Below, piece by piece: positions 1 through 8,345 of a DNA stretch of 50,496 bases. The notes below the pieces were generated by a model, which did not search any database, was not told the DNA's origin, and saw only the letters and a list, made by a program, of their open reading frames with translations. Where the stretch lies: positions 1-50,496 of IMG/VR virus record IMGVR_UViG_3300032047_001507; one strand, written 5' to 3'. The position numbers and the translations under genes are program-made. Source of the DNA: a virus. Position 1 is the stretch's first letter. The number at the start of each line of letters is the position of its first letter.

Positions 1-1046
1 CTGTTACCATAGTTGAAATCACCATCACCCATTACATATGAGTGGTAAGGTAATAACCAATTTGCGTATGCATGAGCCCAAAACTTTGGAGTGTAGTGAT
101 AGAAATCAACTCCAACGATTGGTGATACTAAACCAAATTCTCCGATTCCATCCCATATTTCATTGTTGTAATCGTTAATAAGGTCTCTAAATACACCATC
201 TCTAAATTCTAAATCCGAATCTGCTACTCTGTTACCATCTGGGTCTAACCAAAAATAATCAAAGCTACTTTGGTCATTACCATCTTGGTCTGTCCATGTA
301 GACTCATACCATTGGTCTGTATATCCTCTGTCATACCCTAAAGTATACCAATAGTTTGCAATAGTACCATCTGGATTAGTTTCATTCACCCAAATTTCAA
401 ACGGGTTATATCCATATGCTCTCTGATGAGTTCTGAAGATTGCACCTGCTGATAATGAGAATTTCTTACCGATTGGTAATCTTGCTCTTACTTCTGCTGA
501 TTTGTATTCAAAATCAAATGCACCTTGTTTTCTACTTTCGATTTTTGCTATATGATATTTACCTGTATGTCTAAGGAAGTATCTACTATTTGTCCATACT
601 TCACCTCTTTGGCGTTCTTTTTCCCAATGAAATAAGTATTCGAATCCTTTTACTGCCGAAGTTGGTGCGGATAATGCAATTTGTCTTTCTCTATCTGCAT
701 TACCTGTCCAAAAGTTACCTGGCTTTCTTTCGTAATCAAATCTTGCAAGTTTTCTGATACCTACTCCGATTCTGTAATCAAATGGATTATACTCAGTAAC
801 TTCTACGATTTGTGGAATATCGAATATGTTTCCACTTTGGTTTGTTCTTACAAAATACTCTCTACGAGATGGTTCGTATGAATTACGAATGTCACCTGCT
901 GCGTAAACAGTACCATATTTTAAGAAATCTTGGTAAAATTCCTTAATAATATTTGTTTTTTTCTTTTCTTTCTTCTCTTCTTGTGCATTTACACTCATTG
1001 GTGCAAACATTAAGAAAATCATGAATAATGATAATAAATTTTTCAT
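1..1046 (-). CDS. Exported outer-membrane-like protein (3' end outside window)
   Basis: An open frame of 348 codons runs from ATG at 1046 past the left edge with no stop. The first 21 residues form a signal peptide (MKN, hydrophobic LLSLFMIFLMFAP, then SVNA) with a predicted cut before QEEKKEKKK. The mature part is rich in Tyr, Trp, Phe and alternating polar/aromatic stretches and Asp/Gly turns, as in Bacteroidota outer-membrane beta-barrel or surface proteins. An AGAGGGGAAA ribosome site precedes the ATG. It is the gene after the candidate holin in transcription order. I recognise no family. A phage protein sent to the host envelope could act in superinfection exclusion or lysis (inference). 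Coding certain, function unknown. Confidence 0.75.
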   Translation of the reverse strand, partial: MKNLLSLFMIFLMFAPMSVNAQEEKKEKKKTNIIKEFYQDFLKYGTVYAAGDIRNSYEPSRREYFVRTNQSGNIFDIPQIVEVTEYNPFDYRIGVGIRKLARFDYERKPGNFWTGNADRERQIALSAPTSAVKGFEYLFHWEKERQRGEVWTNSRYFLRHTGKYHIAKIESRKQGAFDFEYKSAEVRARLPIGKKFSLSAGAIFRTHQRAYGYNPFEIWVNETNPDGTIANYWYTLGYDRGYTDQWYESTWTDQDGNDQSSFDYFWLDPDGNRVADSDLEFRDGVFRDLINDYNNEIWDGIGEFGLVSPIVGVDFYHYTPKFWAHAYANWLLPYHSYVMGDGDFNYGN

Positions 1047-1065
1047 TGTGGTATGTTTCCCCTCT

Positions 1066-1314
1066 TTACTTTTTAGCAAATTTTTCTATCCCTGCGATAC
1101 CAAAACAACCAAGAGTTATATATACGAATGAGTTGTATATAAATTCATTAATTATTAAGTCTTTTCCAAAGTATCCAGTTCCTAAGTCAACGATTGCAAA
1201 TAGTGTCATGACTGCAAAACTCATAAACCCTATAACATTTTTTTCGTTAATGTCGTTGTTGTCCTTAAATATGTTTTTAAATGCCATCCATTTTCTCCCA
1301 ATATATTTAAACAT
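1066..1314 (-). CDS. Candidate holin, two-TM small membrane protein
   Basis: An 82-aa protein with two hydrophobic segments at about residues 27-46 and 58-76, a charged N-terminus (GRKWMAFKNIFKDNN) and a basic C-terminal end (EKFAKK). An AAAAGGATTAG ribosome site lies about 5-10 bases before the ATG at 1314 and fixes that start. It directly follows the amidase endolysin gene (51-bp gap), the usual holin position, and size and topology fit a class II holin. No family motif is recognised, so the role rests on size, membrane topology and neighbour. Confidence 0.55.
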   Translation of the reverse strand: MFKYIGRKWMAFKNIFKDNNDINEKNVIGFMSFAVMTLFAIVDLGTGYFGKDLIINEFIYNSFVYITLGCFGIAGIEKFAKK

Positions 1315-1364
1315 AACTTCTAATCCTTTTCGTTAACTGATTACTCATATAAATAGTTTATTTC

Positions 1365-2246
1365 CTACAAATCCACTAACATATCTAACAATTCCGCCTG
1401 TGGGAACATATCAAACTTATCCTTACGAGTATTTGTATGTGTCCACATACCTTTTACTCGCCCATAATATGCATCTTCATTGAACTCAAATCCGTCAGCA
1501 CCTTTTGCTTTTACCTCTTCTACAAGACCTTTTCTTACATCAATACTATCTCTCTCTGCAATCCACAAAATCCACAATCTTAATGCTTCAATTTGTTTAT
1601 CAGAGTATCTGTGCCAATGTTTAAATCCTCTGAATGGTTTATCCAATGTAACGATTTGTGATTCATGTGCAGTTGTTCCTGCATATGTTTTTCCGTCTTT
1701 AAGATATCCAAAGTTATTTACTTCGATACCAACCGAATGTGTATGCATATGTTGTGAACCATTCTTTCCTAAATGCCATCCATAATGACCTTCAGGAAAC
1801 GCCTGAACCATTACCCCATCATATGTTTCATCATTACCTTTGATGGATTGTCCACCTAATACAAACTCAGTTGCGACTGCTCCTCTACTATCTCTACCCC
1901 AATGGTCAACAGTTCTGTATGGATTCTGCCATCCTGCGGTGTGATGTAAGAAACAATATTCTTTTTTTGTGATTCCACTTTTGTATTCACCAACTGGAAG
2001 ATAGTGTCTATTAACCGCTAATCCGTTTTCTGTTGTGAATGTTTTTTCAGTATCATCAGTAGTAGCAATACCCATAGTATCCCAAGTGGAAGGACCAACA
2101 ATCCCATCAGCAACCAAACCATTGGTTTTCTGAAACTCTTGAACTGCTTTTTTAGTTCCTTCACCGAATATACCATCCGCACCTATTTCTAAAAATTCTT
2201 GTAAATCTTTTACTTGTTGTCCTTTTGAACCTACTTTAAGTAACAT
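1365..2246 (-). CDS. Endolysin: peptidoglycan-binding domain plus N-acetylmuramoyl-L-alanine amidase
   Basis: A 293-aa modular lysin. Residues 5-57 form a PG_binding_1 domain (VGSKGQQVKDLQ, ADGIFGEGTKKAVQEFQ, DGIVGPSTW). Residues about 90-230 form an Amidase_2 (T7 lysozyme/PGRP-type) zinc amidase: HHTAGW at 101-106 gives the first zinc His, GIEVNN holds the conserved acid near 175, and KHWHRYSD at 209-216 gives the later His. It would cut the amide bond between muramic acid and the stem peptide. There is no signal peptide, so it should need the adjacent holin-like protein. AAGGA sits eight bases before the ATG. A TATTGTT/AACAATA inverted repeat lies just upstream (2264-2283). Confidence 0.92.
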   Translation of the reverse strand: MLLKVGSKGQQVKDLQEFLEIGADGIFGEGTKKAVQEFQKTNGLVADGIVGPSTWDTMGIATTDDTEKTFTTENGLAVNRHYLPVGEYKSGITKKEYCFLHHTAGWQNPYRTVDHWGRDSRGAVATEFVLGGQSIKGNDETYDGVMVQAFPEGHYGWHLGKNGSQHMHTHSVGIEVNNFGYLKDGKTYAGTTAHESQIVTLDKPFRGFKHWHRYSDKQIEALRLWILWIAERDSIDVRKGLVEEVKAKGADGFEFNEDAYYGRVKGMWTHTNTRKDKFDMFPQAELLDMLVDL

Positions 2247-2263
2247 TTTAATTCCTTGTGTTA

Positions 2264-2283
2264 TATTGTTTATATTAACAATA
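2264..2283. repeat. Inverted repeat in the endolysin leader
   Basis: Arms TATTGTT and AACAATA (7 bp) flank a six-base TATATT loop, about 18 bases upstream of the endolysin ATG and just before its AAGGA ribosome site. It could be a leader hairpin or an operator. It is AT-only apart from two pairs, so chance is possible. Confidence 0.35.
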
Positions 2284-2339
2284 AATATTAAGTATGAATA
2301 AATTTAAAAGGAATCATCCAATGAATATCAAAAGGGTCA

Positions 2340-2531
2340 CTAACCTCTGCTTCTTCCTTTTGTTCGTTGAGTGATATAAGAGTCACCTTTTCGCCCTCTA
2401 CCAGACTTCCCCTGTGATTGCTGAAGGTCTCCCTCATCAATATCTTTTCTCCTATTTTTTCTTGTAATTTTTTCATATGTTTCAAAATATTCATCCTCGA
2501 AGTCTATACTTCGCACATCAATTTTAGCCAT
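2340..2531 (-). CDS. Small basic protein of unknown function
   Basis: A 63-aa protein. The N-terminal half is acidic and probably helical (SIDFEDEYFETYEKI); the C-terminal half is basic, with Arg/Gly-rich stretches (GKSGRGRKGD, TKGRSRG) that could bind nucleic acid. The ATG at 2531 has an AAGGA ribosome site ten bases upstream and overlaps the preceding gene by 8 bp, like its neighbours. These two facts favour this frame over a competing one at 2288-2494. No family recognised. Confidence 0.55.
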   Translation of the reverse strand: MAKIDVRSIDFEDEYFETYEKITRKNRRKDIDEGDLQQSQGKSGRGRKGDSYITQRTKGRSRG

Positions 2532-2769
2532 TTTTAATTATCCTTAAATTCTCTATTTTTTTGAGAAATTGTTCAACTGAATAGTCTTTGTTTTTTTCGT
2601 CTTTGATTTTTACTTCTGTAAGTGTATCAGGGTATTTGTTAACCAGCCTTTCAAGAATTTCGAAACCTTGGTCTGTCCAAAAATTCTTAAAGGATGTTTC
2701 ACCTAAGATGTTTGTAGAATAGTCTACATCATCCTCATTATCGTCTGGTAACAAAATGTAGTATATCAT
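2524..2769 (-). CDS. Small acidic protein of unknown function
   Basis: An 81-aa protein beginning MIYYILLPDDNEDDVDY with a predicted helical C-terminal half (FEILERLVNKYPD, VEQFLKKIENLRI). It overlaps the stop of the upstream glycosyltransferase by ATGA, so the two are translationally coupled, and overlaps the next gene by 8 bp. No catalytic motif is visible. Real gene by context; no function assigned. Confidence 0.65.
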   Translation of the reverse strand: MIYYILLPDDNEDDVDYSTNILGETSFKNFWTDQGFEILERLVNKYPDTLTEVKIKDEKNKDYSVEQFLKKIENLRIIKNG

Positions 2770-3950
2770 AGATTTATCAAACTTTTTTCGTAGTATTTTA
2801 CTTTATTAACCTTTATATTAAATATGTCCAATTCGAACTCACCGCATTGAATTCCATTAGAATCGAAGATTTCTGACCACTTTTGTATATAAGAATATGA
2901 TGTATTTGATAGTCTATTTGCATCAAAACTTATTTCAATATCAGCTTCTTTTTGTACATTTATTCTTGTACTTAAATCAAACTTAGTATTTGGTTGTTCC
3001 AATTTTATATAACTCTCGATAACATCTTCGTCTATATCAATTGTTATTGAATCACACCAAGGTTCTAAAATGTTTAATATTTGAGAATTACCATTTTCTA
3101 CATTAAATTTAATATCATATTTATGTGGAACTTCTGGCATCATCATTGCGTCATGTTTTACAAAATGACCCCATTTTCTAATAAAATTCCTTGTTGACCT
3201 CATATTTTGTTTCAACCATTCATCTGATTCTTTACCAACTTCAGTTAATGTTGGGTTAAATCTCGAACCTCTACAAGTCATATGATATACACACCCATCC
3301 CAAGTTTGAATCAAATCATATCCATTCAAGAGAAATCTGTTGAATATGTCTGAATCTTCTTTGGATTGGGGTGCGTATAATGGGTCATGTCCACCAATTG
3401 AGGTGAAGTCTTCTTTGAATAAAAACCAAGGTGCAAATATACCTTTAGTAGTTTTTCCATGTTTATATCTTTCATCACCTGTATTAAACCATTCTAAGAA
3501 TCCATCTTCATCAAAGTCCTCAGGTTCAGTTTTCCAATCCTTGAGTACTTTTTCAGGCCCATCTGGGTGAAGTGGTGGTTCAATTCGTGTCAATGAAACA
3601 ACACTCAATGGTTTAATATGTTCTAATACAGATTCTAATGCGCCAGGACAGAGATACATATCTGCGTGGTATATTCCTACAATCGGAGTATCTGCTATCT
3701 CTACTAACTCATCATATAGGATTGTATGTCCTACTCTTGTTGGTCCTTCGTTTCTAATTGCCTTGAAGTTTGGGTCGTGTACCATCATATCCTCACACCA
3801 TTCCCAAGTCCCATCGGAACTGAAATCATCTGCTACACATATTGTTGGTTCAGGACCTGCATTCTTTCTAATTGATTCGTAAGACCACTTGAGATACTTT
3901 AAATTATCTCTTGATGGTTGAATAAAACTAATATCTTTTTTACTTAACAT
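2766..3950 (-). CDS. GT2-like (GT-A fold) glycosyltransferase with extra C-terminal domain
   Basis: A 394-aa protein. Residues about 5-240 fit a family 2 GT-A fold: ISFIQPSRDNLKYLKWSYESI, nucleotide-binding CVADDFSSDGTWEW (about 38-51), and GIYHADMYL (about 92-100) at the DxD position with one Asp. The acceptor-side segment GGHDPLYAPQSKEDSDIFNR and the CRGSRF...FIRKWGHFVKHD region closely match the gene at 5687-6595, so they are paralogues. The last ~120 residues are a separate domain absent from the paralogue. Overlaps the next upstream gene by 11 bp. Donor and acceptor are unknown. Confidence 0.8.
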   Translation of the reverse strand: MLSKKDISFIQPSRDNLKYLKWSYESIRKNAGPEPTICVADDFSSDGTWEWCEDMMVHDPNFKAIRNEGPTRVGHTILYDELVEIADTPIVGIYHADMYLCPGALESVLEHIKPLSVVSLTRIEPPLHPDGPEKVLKDWKTEPEDFDEDGFLEWFNTGDERYKHGKTTKGIFAPWFLFKEDFTSIGGHDPLYAPQSKEDSDIFNRFLLNGYDLIQTWDGCVYHMTCRGSRFNPTLTEVGKESDEWLKQNMRSTRNFIRKWGHFVKHDAMMMPEVPHKYDIKFNVENGNSQILNILEPWCDSITIDIDEDVIESYIKLEQPNTKFDLSTRINVQKEADIEISFDANRLSNTSYSYIQKWSEIFDSNGIQCGEFELDIFNIKVNKVKYYEKSLINL

Positions 3951-4803
3951 AACTTTTTACCTTTTTAATTAAATCATCGTATGATTCTACATGATATATT
4001 TTTTGACCTGATAGTTTAGGGAAGAATGTTTCATATGCTTTATGTTTTACTTCATACCCCTTTACTCCATATATAATATTTTCACCACCGAAATATGCAG
4101 CCAATGCTGAATTACCACCTTGTGTTGATATTTGATGTTCGGTTAGACTTAAAACTGCCATCTGTGCTTCATTATATGATAGGTTGTATTCATTTGCTAT
4201 ATCTTGTACTGTTTGTACATTATATTTACTTATCAGTTCTTTATCACCAAAATCAAGTGGTGGGCTACCATCTTGTGTAATATCATCTACATCAGGTCTG
4301 TTATAGATTATATGAAACTTATCAGAACATAATTCAAATATTGTTTTTAATGAGTCTAAATTAATATAATTTACAGGGTCAGAGTCCCACTCCGTTTGAT
4401 ACTTATTTGATATTACTAATAAAGGTTTATCAAAATTTAATCCCATCCAATTGTAAACTCCCTTGTAGTGACCATTCAAATCAGGCGGTGACCACCTGTC
4501 TTCCCAAACATTACAATCTCCTGCATCTTTTGCATCAGGCCAAAGTTCGTTTATCTTTTTACCAAAGAATCCTGCAACATGATTGTGTTGTCTATAATAT
4601 TGTACATCGTTTATTTTCAGTTGCATATACTGAATTCTATTTGGATAGACTTCTGTCACATCTAAATTTGGATATAAGATATGACCACCCTTTGAAGTTC
4701 TTACTTTTACATCAACCCCTTGTTCTTTTGCATAATTTATTAAAGGTAGTGCTGCAAATAGTTCGTAACCAAACTCACCATGTATATCAAAGGTTGTTGT
4801 CAT
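3940..4803 (-). CDS. Possible GT-B-type glycosyltransferase (heptosyltransferase-like)
   Basis: A 287-aa protein lying between a GT2 gene and an epimerase gene. The start (MTTTFDIHGEFGYELFAALPLINYAKEQG) and the late motif STQGGNSALAAYFGG followed by a Gly/Tyr-rich strand resemble the N-terminal and nucleotide-binding halves of GT-B enzymes that scan for GG near residue 235. It is shorter than most full GT-B enzymes. Its stop overlaps the downstream gene, and its start abuts the epimerase stop (1-bp overlap). I cannot name a family with confidence; role in sugar transfer is inferred from fold hints and context. Confidence 0.45.
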   Translation of the reverse strand: MTTTFDIHGEFGYELFAALPLINYAKEQGVDVKVRTSKGGHILYPNLDVTEVYPNRIQYMQLKINDVQYYRQHNHVAGFFGKKINELWPDAKDAGDCNVWEDRWSPPDLNGHYKGVYNWMGLNFDKPLLVISNKYQTEWDSDPVNYINLDSLKTIFELCSDKFHIIYNRPDVDDITQDGSPPLDFGDKELISKYNVQTVQDIANEYNLSYNEAQMAVLSLTEHQISTQGGNSALAAYFGGENIIYGVKGYEVKHKAYETFFPKLSGQKIYHVESYDDLIKKVKSYVK

Positions 4804-5690
4804 TAAAAATCAAATTTCAATTGTCTACTACTAAACAAAGATTTAATATACTCTTCTAATCTATCTTGAGGTTCCCAGTCAAGAAACTCGATTGCCTCAT
4901 CTGATTCTCTTAGAGTTTCTTTGTAATTACCTTGTTGGTTTGGAATGTACTTTCTTTTACACCCACTATATTTTTCGAACATATCTGCCACTTGGTTAAT
5001 TGAATAGTTTGTACCTGTTCCAAGTTCCCAAGCGTCAAATGTTGGTTTAGTATCATGAGCATTTAACTTTAGTAATGCGTCTACTATATCGTGTACATGG
5101 GTAAAGTCTCTTTTTTGTTCACCATCACCGACAATTGTAATTGGTTGGTTATCTCTGATTTGTCTTCTCCAGATACCAATTACTGCTGCCCAATCACCAT
5201 CAATAACTTCATGTGGTCCATATACATTATAGAACCTACAAATCTCTATACTCATTCCGTAAGTCTTTTTGTATAACTTACATAATTCCTCACCAAGATA
5301 TTTACAAGCCGCATATGGTGATTGATATGGGTCGTGGTGTTTAGAAGATGAACCTGCGTAAATAACTTTAATACCTTTTTTTCTTGCAAAGTCTAAAACC
5401 CTCTGAGTTCCTAAAGTGTTAACATCAAATGTTTCTGATGGATTTTCAAATGAAGGTTGTATTCTTGACAATCCTGCCAAGTGATATATCAAGTCTATGT
5501 CCTCAGTAAATGAAAACCAACTACTAATCCACTTAACATCATCTTCATAATATGTTGCACCCTTTACATGATTACTTTTTGTACCTGTTGAGTAATCATC
5601 AAGTACAACTACTTCATGTCCATTTGTAACTAATCTTTTAACTAAATTTGTGCCAACAAAACCGGCACCTCCTGTAACTAATATTTTCAT
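4803..5690 (-). CDS. NAD-dependent sugar epimerase/dehydratase (extended SDR)
   Basis: A 295-aa extended short-chain dehydrogenase. GGAGFVG at residues 7-13 is the dinucleotide-binding motif, D31 binds the ribose, GSSS near 113-116 supplies the catalytic Ser, and Y126-AAC-K130 is the YxxxK pair. FYNVYGP and GDGEQKRDFTHVHDIVDA are typical of UDP-glucose 4-epimerase and related NDP-sugar enzymes. The exact substrate cannot be told by eye. It probably feeds NDP-sugars to the flanking transferases. It overlaps the upstream GT2 gene by ATGA. Confidence 0.9.
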   Translation of the reverse strand: MKILVTGGAGFVGTNLVKRLVTNGHEVVVLDDYSTGTKSNHVKGATYYEDDVKWISSWFSFTEDIDLIYHLAGLSRIQPSFENPSETFDVNTLGTQRVLDFARKKGIKVIYAGSSSKHHDPYQSPYAACKYLGEELCKLYKKTYGMSIEICRFYNVYGPHEVIDGDWAAVIGIWRRQIRDNQPITIVGDGEQKRDFTHVHDIVDALLKLNAHDTKPTFDAWELGTGTNYSINQVADMFEKYSGCKRKYIPNQQGNYKETLRESDEAIEFLDWEPQDRLEEYIKSLFSSRQLKFDF

Positions 5691-6595
5691 AATAATGGTA
5701 TTCTATTTGGATTATCTGTTCCTTTTATTTGTTTTACAAAAGTTTGGTCATCGTGTTCAGGCAATCTGCCCCATTTTTTAATAAACTTTTGTGCATTTGT
5801 TGATTCTGATTCTTGTTGTCTTTTAGATTTAGAATTCAGTTTATCCTTTGCTTCATCTCTGAAATGAGAACCTCTTGCTGAAAAGTGGTATACAATTGAC
5901 TTGGATGACATAATAAATTTATATCCTTCTAATTGCATTCTAATAAACAAATCCATATCGTCAAATGAAGCGGGTGCGAATAGTGGGTCGTTACCACCAA
6001 TCCAAACATAATCGTCTTTTTTACAGAAGAATCCGGCACCACCACCTTTTCTTACACGCGTTTCATCCATTGCGGAAAGTTTTTGAGACCATTCATCAAA
6101 CCAATCTTTATCGAAGTTGTGATGGAACTCCCCAAACTCATCAGTTGATACAAATACAGTACCAGGTCGGTAATCAGGGTCATTAGGAAATATTTTAGGT
6201 TGAATTCTAAATGATGAAGCGATTATTCTTTTACCTTGAATAGTCCACTCTGCATTCTCTTCTACAATTTTTTGTAATTCTATATCTTGATTTGGAGCAA
6301 TCCACATATCTGAGTGAATTATATTTACATACTCTGTTTGTGCTTTGTCAACACAAAAATCCATACCACCACCGATTCCTCTTGGTGTATCATTATGTTC
6401 TACAAACCCTTTTAGATTCTTGTCTGTTTGCATTTGATTCATTAACCACTCATCTGTACCATCAGTACAATTCTCTGCGTGAATCACAATCGGTTGGTCT
6501 TTGTAATATGCATTCTTTCTTACAGACTCGTAAGCAAGTTTTACATAGTCAAGATTATTATTTGTTGAAATACAAGTTGTTATTGGACTTTCCAT
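5687..6595 (-). CDS. GT2-like (GT-A fold) glycosyltransferase, paralogue of 2766-3950
   Basis: About 302 aa. Motifs: CISTNNNLDYVKLAYESV at the N-terminus, HAENCTDGTDEWL as the nucleotide-binding loop, NIIHSDMWI at the DxD position, GGNDPLFAPASFDDMDLFIRMQ and HFSARGSHF...FIKKWGRLPEHD. The gene at 2766-3950 has the same series, so one arose by duplication. I place the start at ATG 6595, which has GGGAAG five bases upstream; ATG 6607 is in frame but has no ribosome site and a longer overlap. Downstream it overlaps the epimerase by ATGA. Target unknown. Confidence 0.8.
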   Translation of the reverse strand: MESPITTCISTNNNLDYVKLAYESVRKNAYYKDQPIVIHAENCTDGTDEWLMNQMQTDKNLKGFVEHNDTPRGIGGGMDFCVDKAQTEYVNIIHSDMWIAPNQDIELQKIVEENAEWTIQGKRIIASSFRIQPKIFPNDPDYRPGTVFVSTDEFGEFHHNFDKDWFDEWSQKLSAMDETRVRKGGGAGFFCKKDDYVWIGGNDPLFAPASFDDMDLFIRMQLEGYKFIMSSKSIVYHFSARGSHFRDEAKDKLNSKSKRQQESESTNAQKFIKKWGRLPEHDDQTFVKQIKGTDNPNRIPLL

Positions 6596-7527
6596 ACATC
6601 TTCCCATTTATATGTTTTTGTTTGTTTCATAAAGTTGTAAGCATTATATTTAGAATACTCACTTGCTTTAGGATACCAATCATTTGACTTTCTTTGTTCG
6701 TTTATATCTTTACCATCCTCACTAACAACATATTTTCTTTTTCTTGGATGTTCTCTGTTATGTACTAATAAAATATTCTTTACAATATACAAAGGAATTT
6801 GGTTATTTCCAAATATTGTTAACATTTTATTCATAAAAGCAGTATCTTCGTGGGTAAAGAATACTGATTTTGGTATGTTTACTCCACTTTTTATTATCTC
6901 TGATGACATTACCAACCCACAACCATTAAATTTATAGTTGTATGTAGATTCTATATGTGGTGATTCAACATCTGAGTTTATCTCTTCCATTTTATCATAA
7001 TCCATATAACACCTCGTCCCATACCATGCGTGTGGGTCTCTTGGTAAATCAGTTAGTTTTGGGTGTTCTAATGGTTTCCACGAATCATCCCACATTTTAC
7101 AAGTTGAAAAGAACCCAACCCACTTTGGTGTTTGTTCTTTAACTGCCTCGTGTAATGATAATATCGTTTCCATCGCCTGTGATGGAACTAACATATCGGA
7201 TTCACCCCAAAACAGGATGTCTGCAAGTTCACAATACTTTTCGTTAAAATCTCTTCTGTAATCTGCGATTGTATATAAATCATCTCTGACTTCGTATTTG
7301 ATTTGATAACCTTGTAGTTTATATTGATTACAAACTCTAACATACTTTTCCATAATGTATGTTAACATATCAACCTCATCAGAAACTTTTTCTAAGTCTT
7401 GATTTGTGACTAAACACATATCAATCAAAACTTTTTCTTTTGTTACTATTGATTTAGTTAAGGAATCTAAATACTCCTCAAACATATCAACTTCGTACCA
7501 TTGTACTAAACAACCTGCCGCTACCAT
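6580..7527 (-). CDS. GT-A-like glycosyltransferase
   Basis: A 315-aa protein from ATG at 7527; a TTG 27 bases upstream would lengthen the overlap with the neighbour from 7 to 34 bp and is less likely. The order of elements is that of a GT-A enzyme: a two-strand N-terminus with VLIDMCLVTNQD, then YRRDFNEKY, then ADILFWGESDML whose ExD could bind the metal, then FNGCGLVMSSEII and HEDTAFMNKM as an acceptor/catalytic region. It sits between a GPSL-motif protein and a GT2 gene. Family not certain; no substrate proposed. Confidence 0.6.
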   Translation of the reverse strand: MVAAGCLVQWYEVDMFEEYLDSLTKSIVTKEKVLIDMCLVTNQDLEKVSDEVDMLTYIMEKYVRVCNQYKLQGYQIKYEVRDDLYTIADYRRDFNEKYCELADILFWGESDMLVPSQAMETILSLHEAVKEQTPKWVGFFSTCKMWDDSWKPLEHPKLTDLPRDPHAWYGTRCYMDYDKMEEINSDVESPHIESTYNYKFNGCGLVMSSEIIKSGVNIPKSVFFTHEDTAFMNKMLTIFGNNQIPLYIVKNILLVHNREHPRKRKYVVSEDGKDINEQRKSNDWYPKASEYSKYNAYNFMKQTKTYKWEDVWKVQ

Positions 7528-8345
7528 AATGTATCTCTTGGAATCCCTTCCCAACCAGGATTAGTTTCTGAATCGATTACCCACGAAACATTTTGTTTCT
7601 GTAACCATTGGTAGATACCTTTAGTTGCGTTTGCTACTGACTTGATTTCTCTTGGCCCCATTGATGTTTTTGCATAAACAATCTTTTCGTGTTCATTACC
7701 ATAGAAGTGTTCTTGGAATACTCTTTGTGTATCGTCTTCTGTTCCATTTTCAAATGATGATAAATCACCAATGTCCCATCCAACCGTAACAATTTTTCTA
7801 CACCCCAAGTACAATGCCAATGGAATTGCCATCTCATACATAATACCAGGCCCCCAAGGTTGTTGAAATCCTATTTCGGGGTGGTCTAACTTCATAGTAT
7901 CCCAATCTTCTTTTTCTGATAGAGAGTGAATCATTTTGTTAGGTCCAACTCCACCACCTGTATTTGGGTTGTTTCTAAATATAGGAATGAATAGGTCTGA
8001 TTCTAAATTATTATCAAAAATCATTTGAGGATGAAATTGTTCAAATATTGCCCATGTTATGATTGATTTATTATCTGACCAATCGTATGGTGCGAAGTTA
8101 CAAAAGTTTAGTAAGTGAAAGTCAGTAACATCTTTTACTAAATTATATGATTGTTTGATTGGCATACATAATTTATCTGCCATAAACTCATTAAGGAATT
8201 CTTTATCATACTTTTTAAGTGAAGGACCACCTGCGATTATATATGCAGTCTCATCTTTGTACTGATTTTTTAATACCTTTAACCTATCTTCAGGTTCTTC
8301 TAATTTTAGAAGTTCTTCTCGTAACTTACTTGTCTGTAATTTCAT
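7521..8345 (-). CDS. GPSL-motif protein (DUF115 / GT42 sialyltransferase-like)
   Basis: About 274 aa. YIIAGGPSLKKYD at residues 35-47 is the GPSL loop found in DUF115 (motility accessory factor-like) proteins and in GT42 sialyltransferases such as Campylobacter Cst, both acting with nucleotide sugars. Further on, NNPNTGGGVGP, LALYLGCRKIVTVGWDIG and a C-terminal WVIDSETNPGWEGI follow the usual strand-Gly pattern. I chose ATG 8345 (20-bp overlap with the HAD gene) over ATG 8396 (71-bp overlap). With the adjacent aldolase/CMP-sugar synthetase gene at 12.3-14 kb, an acidic-sugar transferase is a reasonable guess, not a proof. Confidence 0.55.
   Translation of the reverse strand: MKLQTSKLREELLKLEEPEDRLKVLKNQYKDETAYIIAGGPSLKKYDKEFLNEFMADKLCMPIKQSYNLVKDVTDFHLLNFCNFAPYDWSDNKSIITWAIFEQFHPQMIFDNNLESDLFIPIFRNNPNTGGGVGPNKMIHSLSEKEDWDTMKLDHPEIGFQQPWGPGIMYEMAIPLALYLGCRKIVTVGWDIGDLSSFENGTEDDTQRVFQEHFYGNEHEKIVYAKTSMGPREIKSVANATKGIYQWLQKQNVSWVIDSETNPGWEGIPRDTLW

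Noticed and set aside
1028-1336. Plus-strand frame of 102 codons opposite the holin-like gene
   Set aside because: It is antisense to two well-supported minus-strand genes, has no ribosome site, and no credible plus-strand gene exists elsewhere.
2288-2494. A 68-codon frame overlapping the small basic protein gene
   Set aside because: The competing frame at 2340-2531 has an AAGGA site and an 8-bp overlap with its neighbour; this frame has neither.
7527-7554. TTG extension of the GT-A-like gene
   Set aside because: It would extend the overlap with the GPSL gene to 34 bp, and an ATG with a 7-bp overlap is available.
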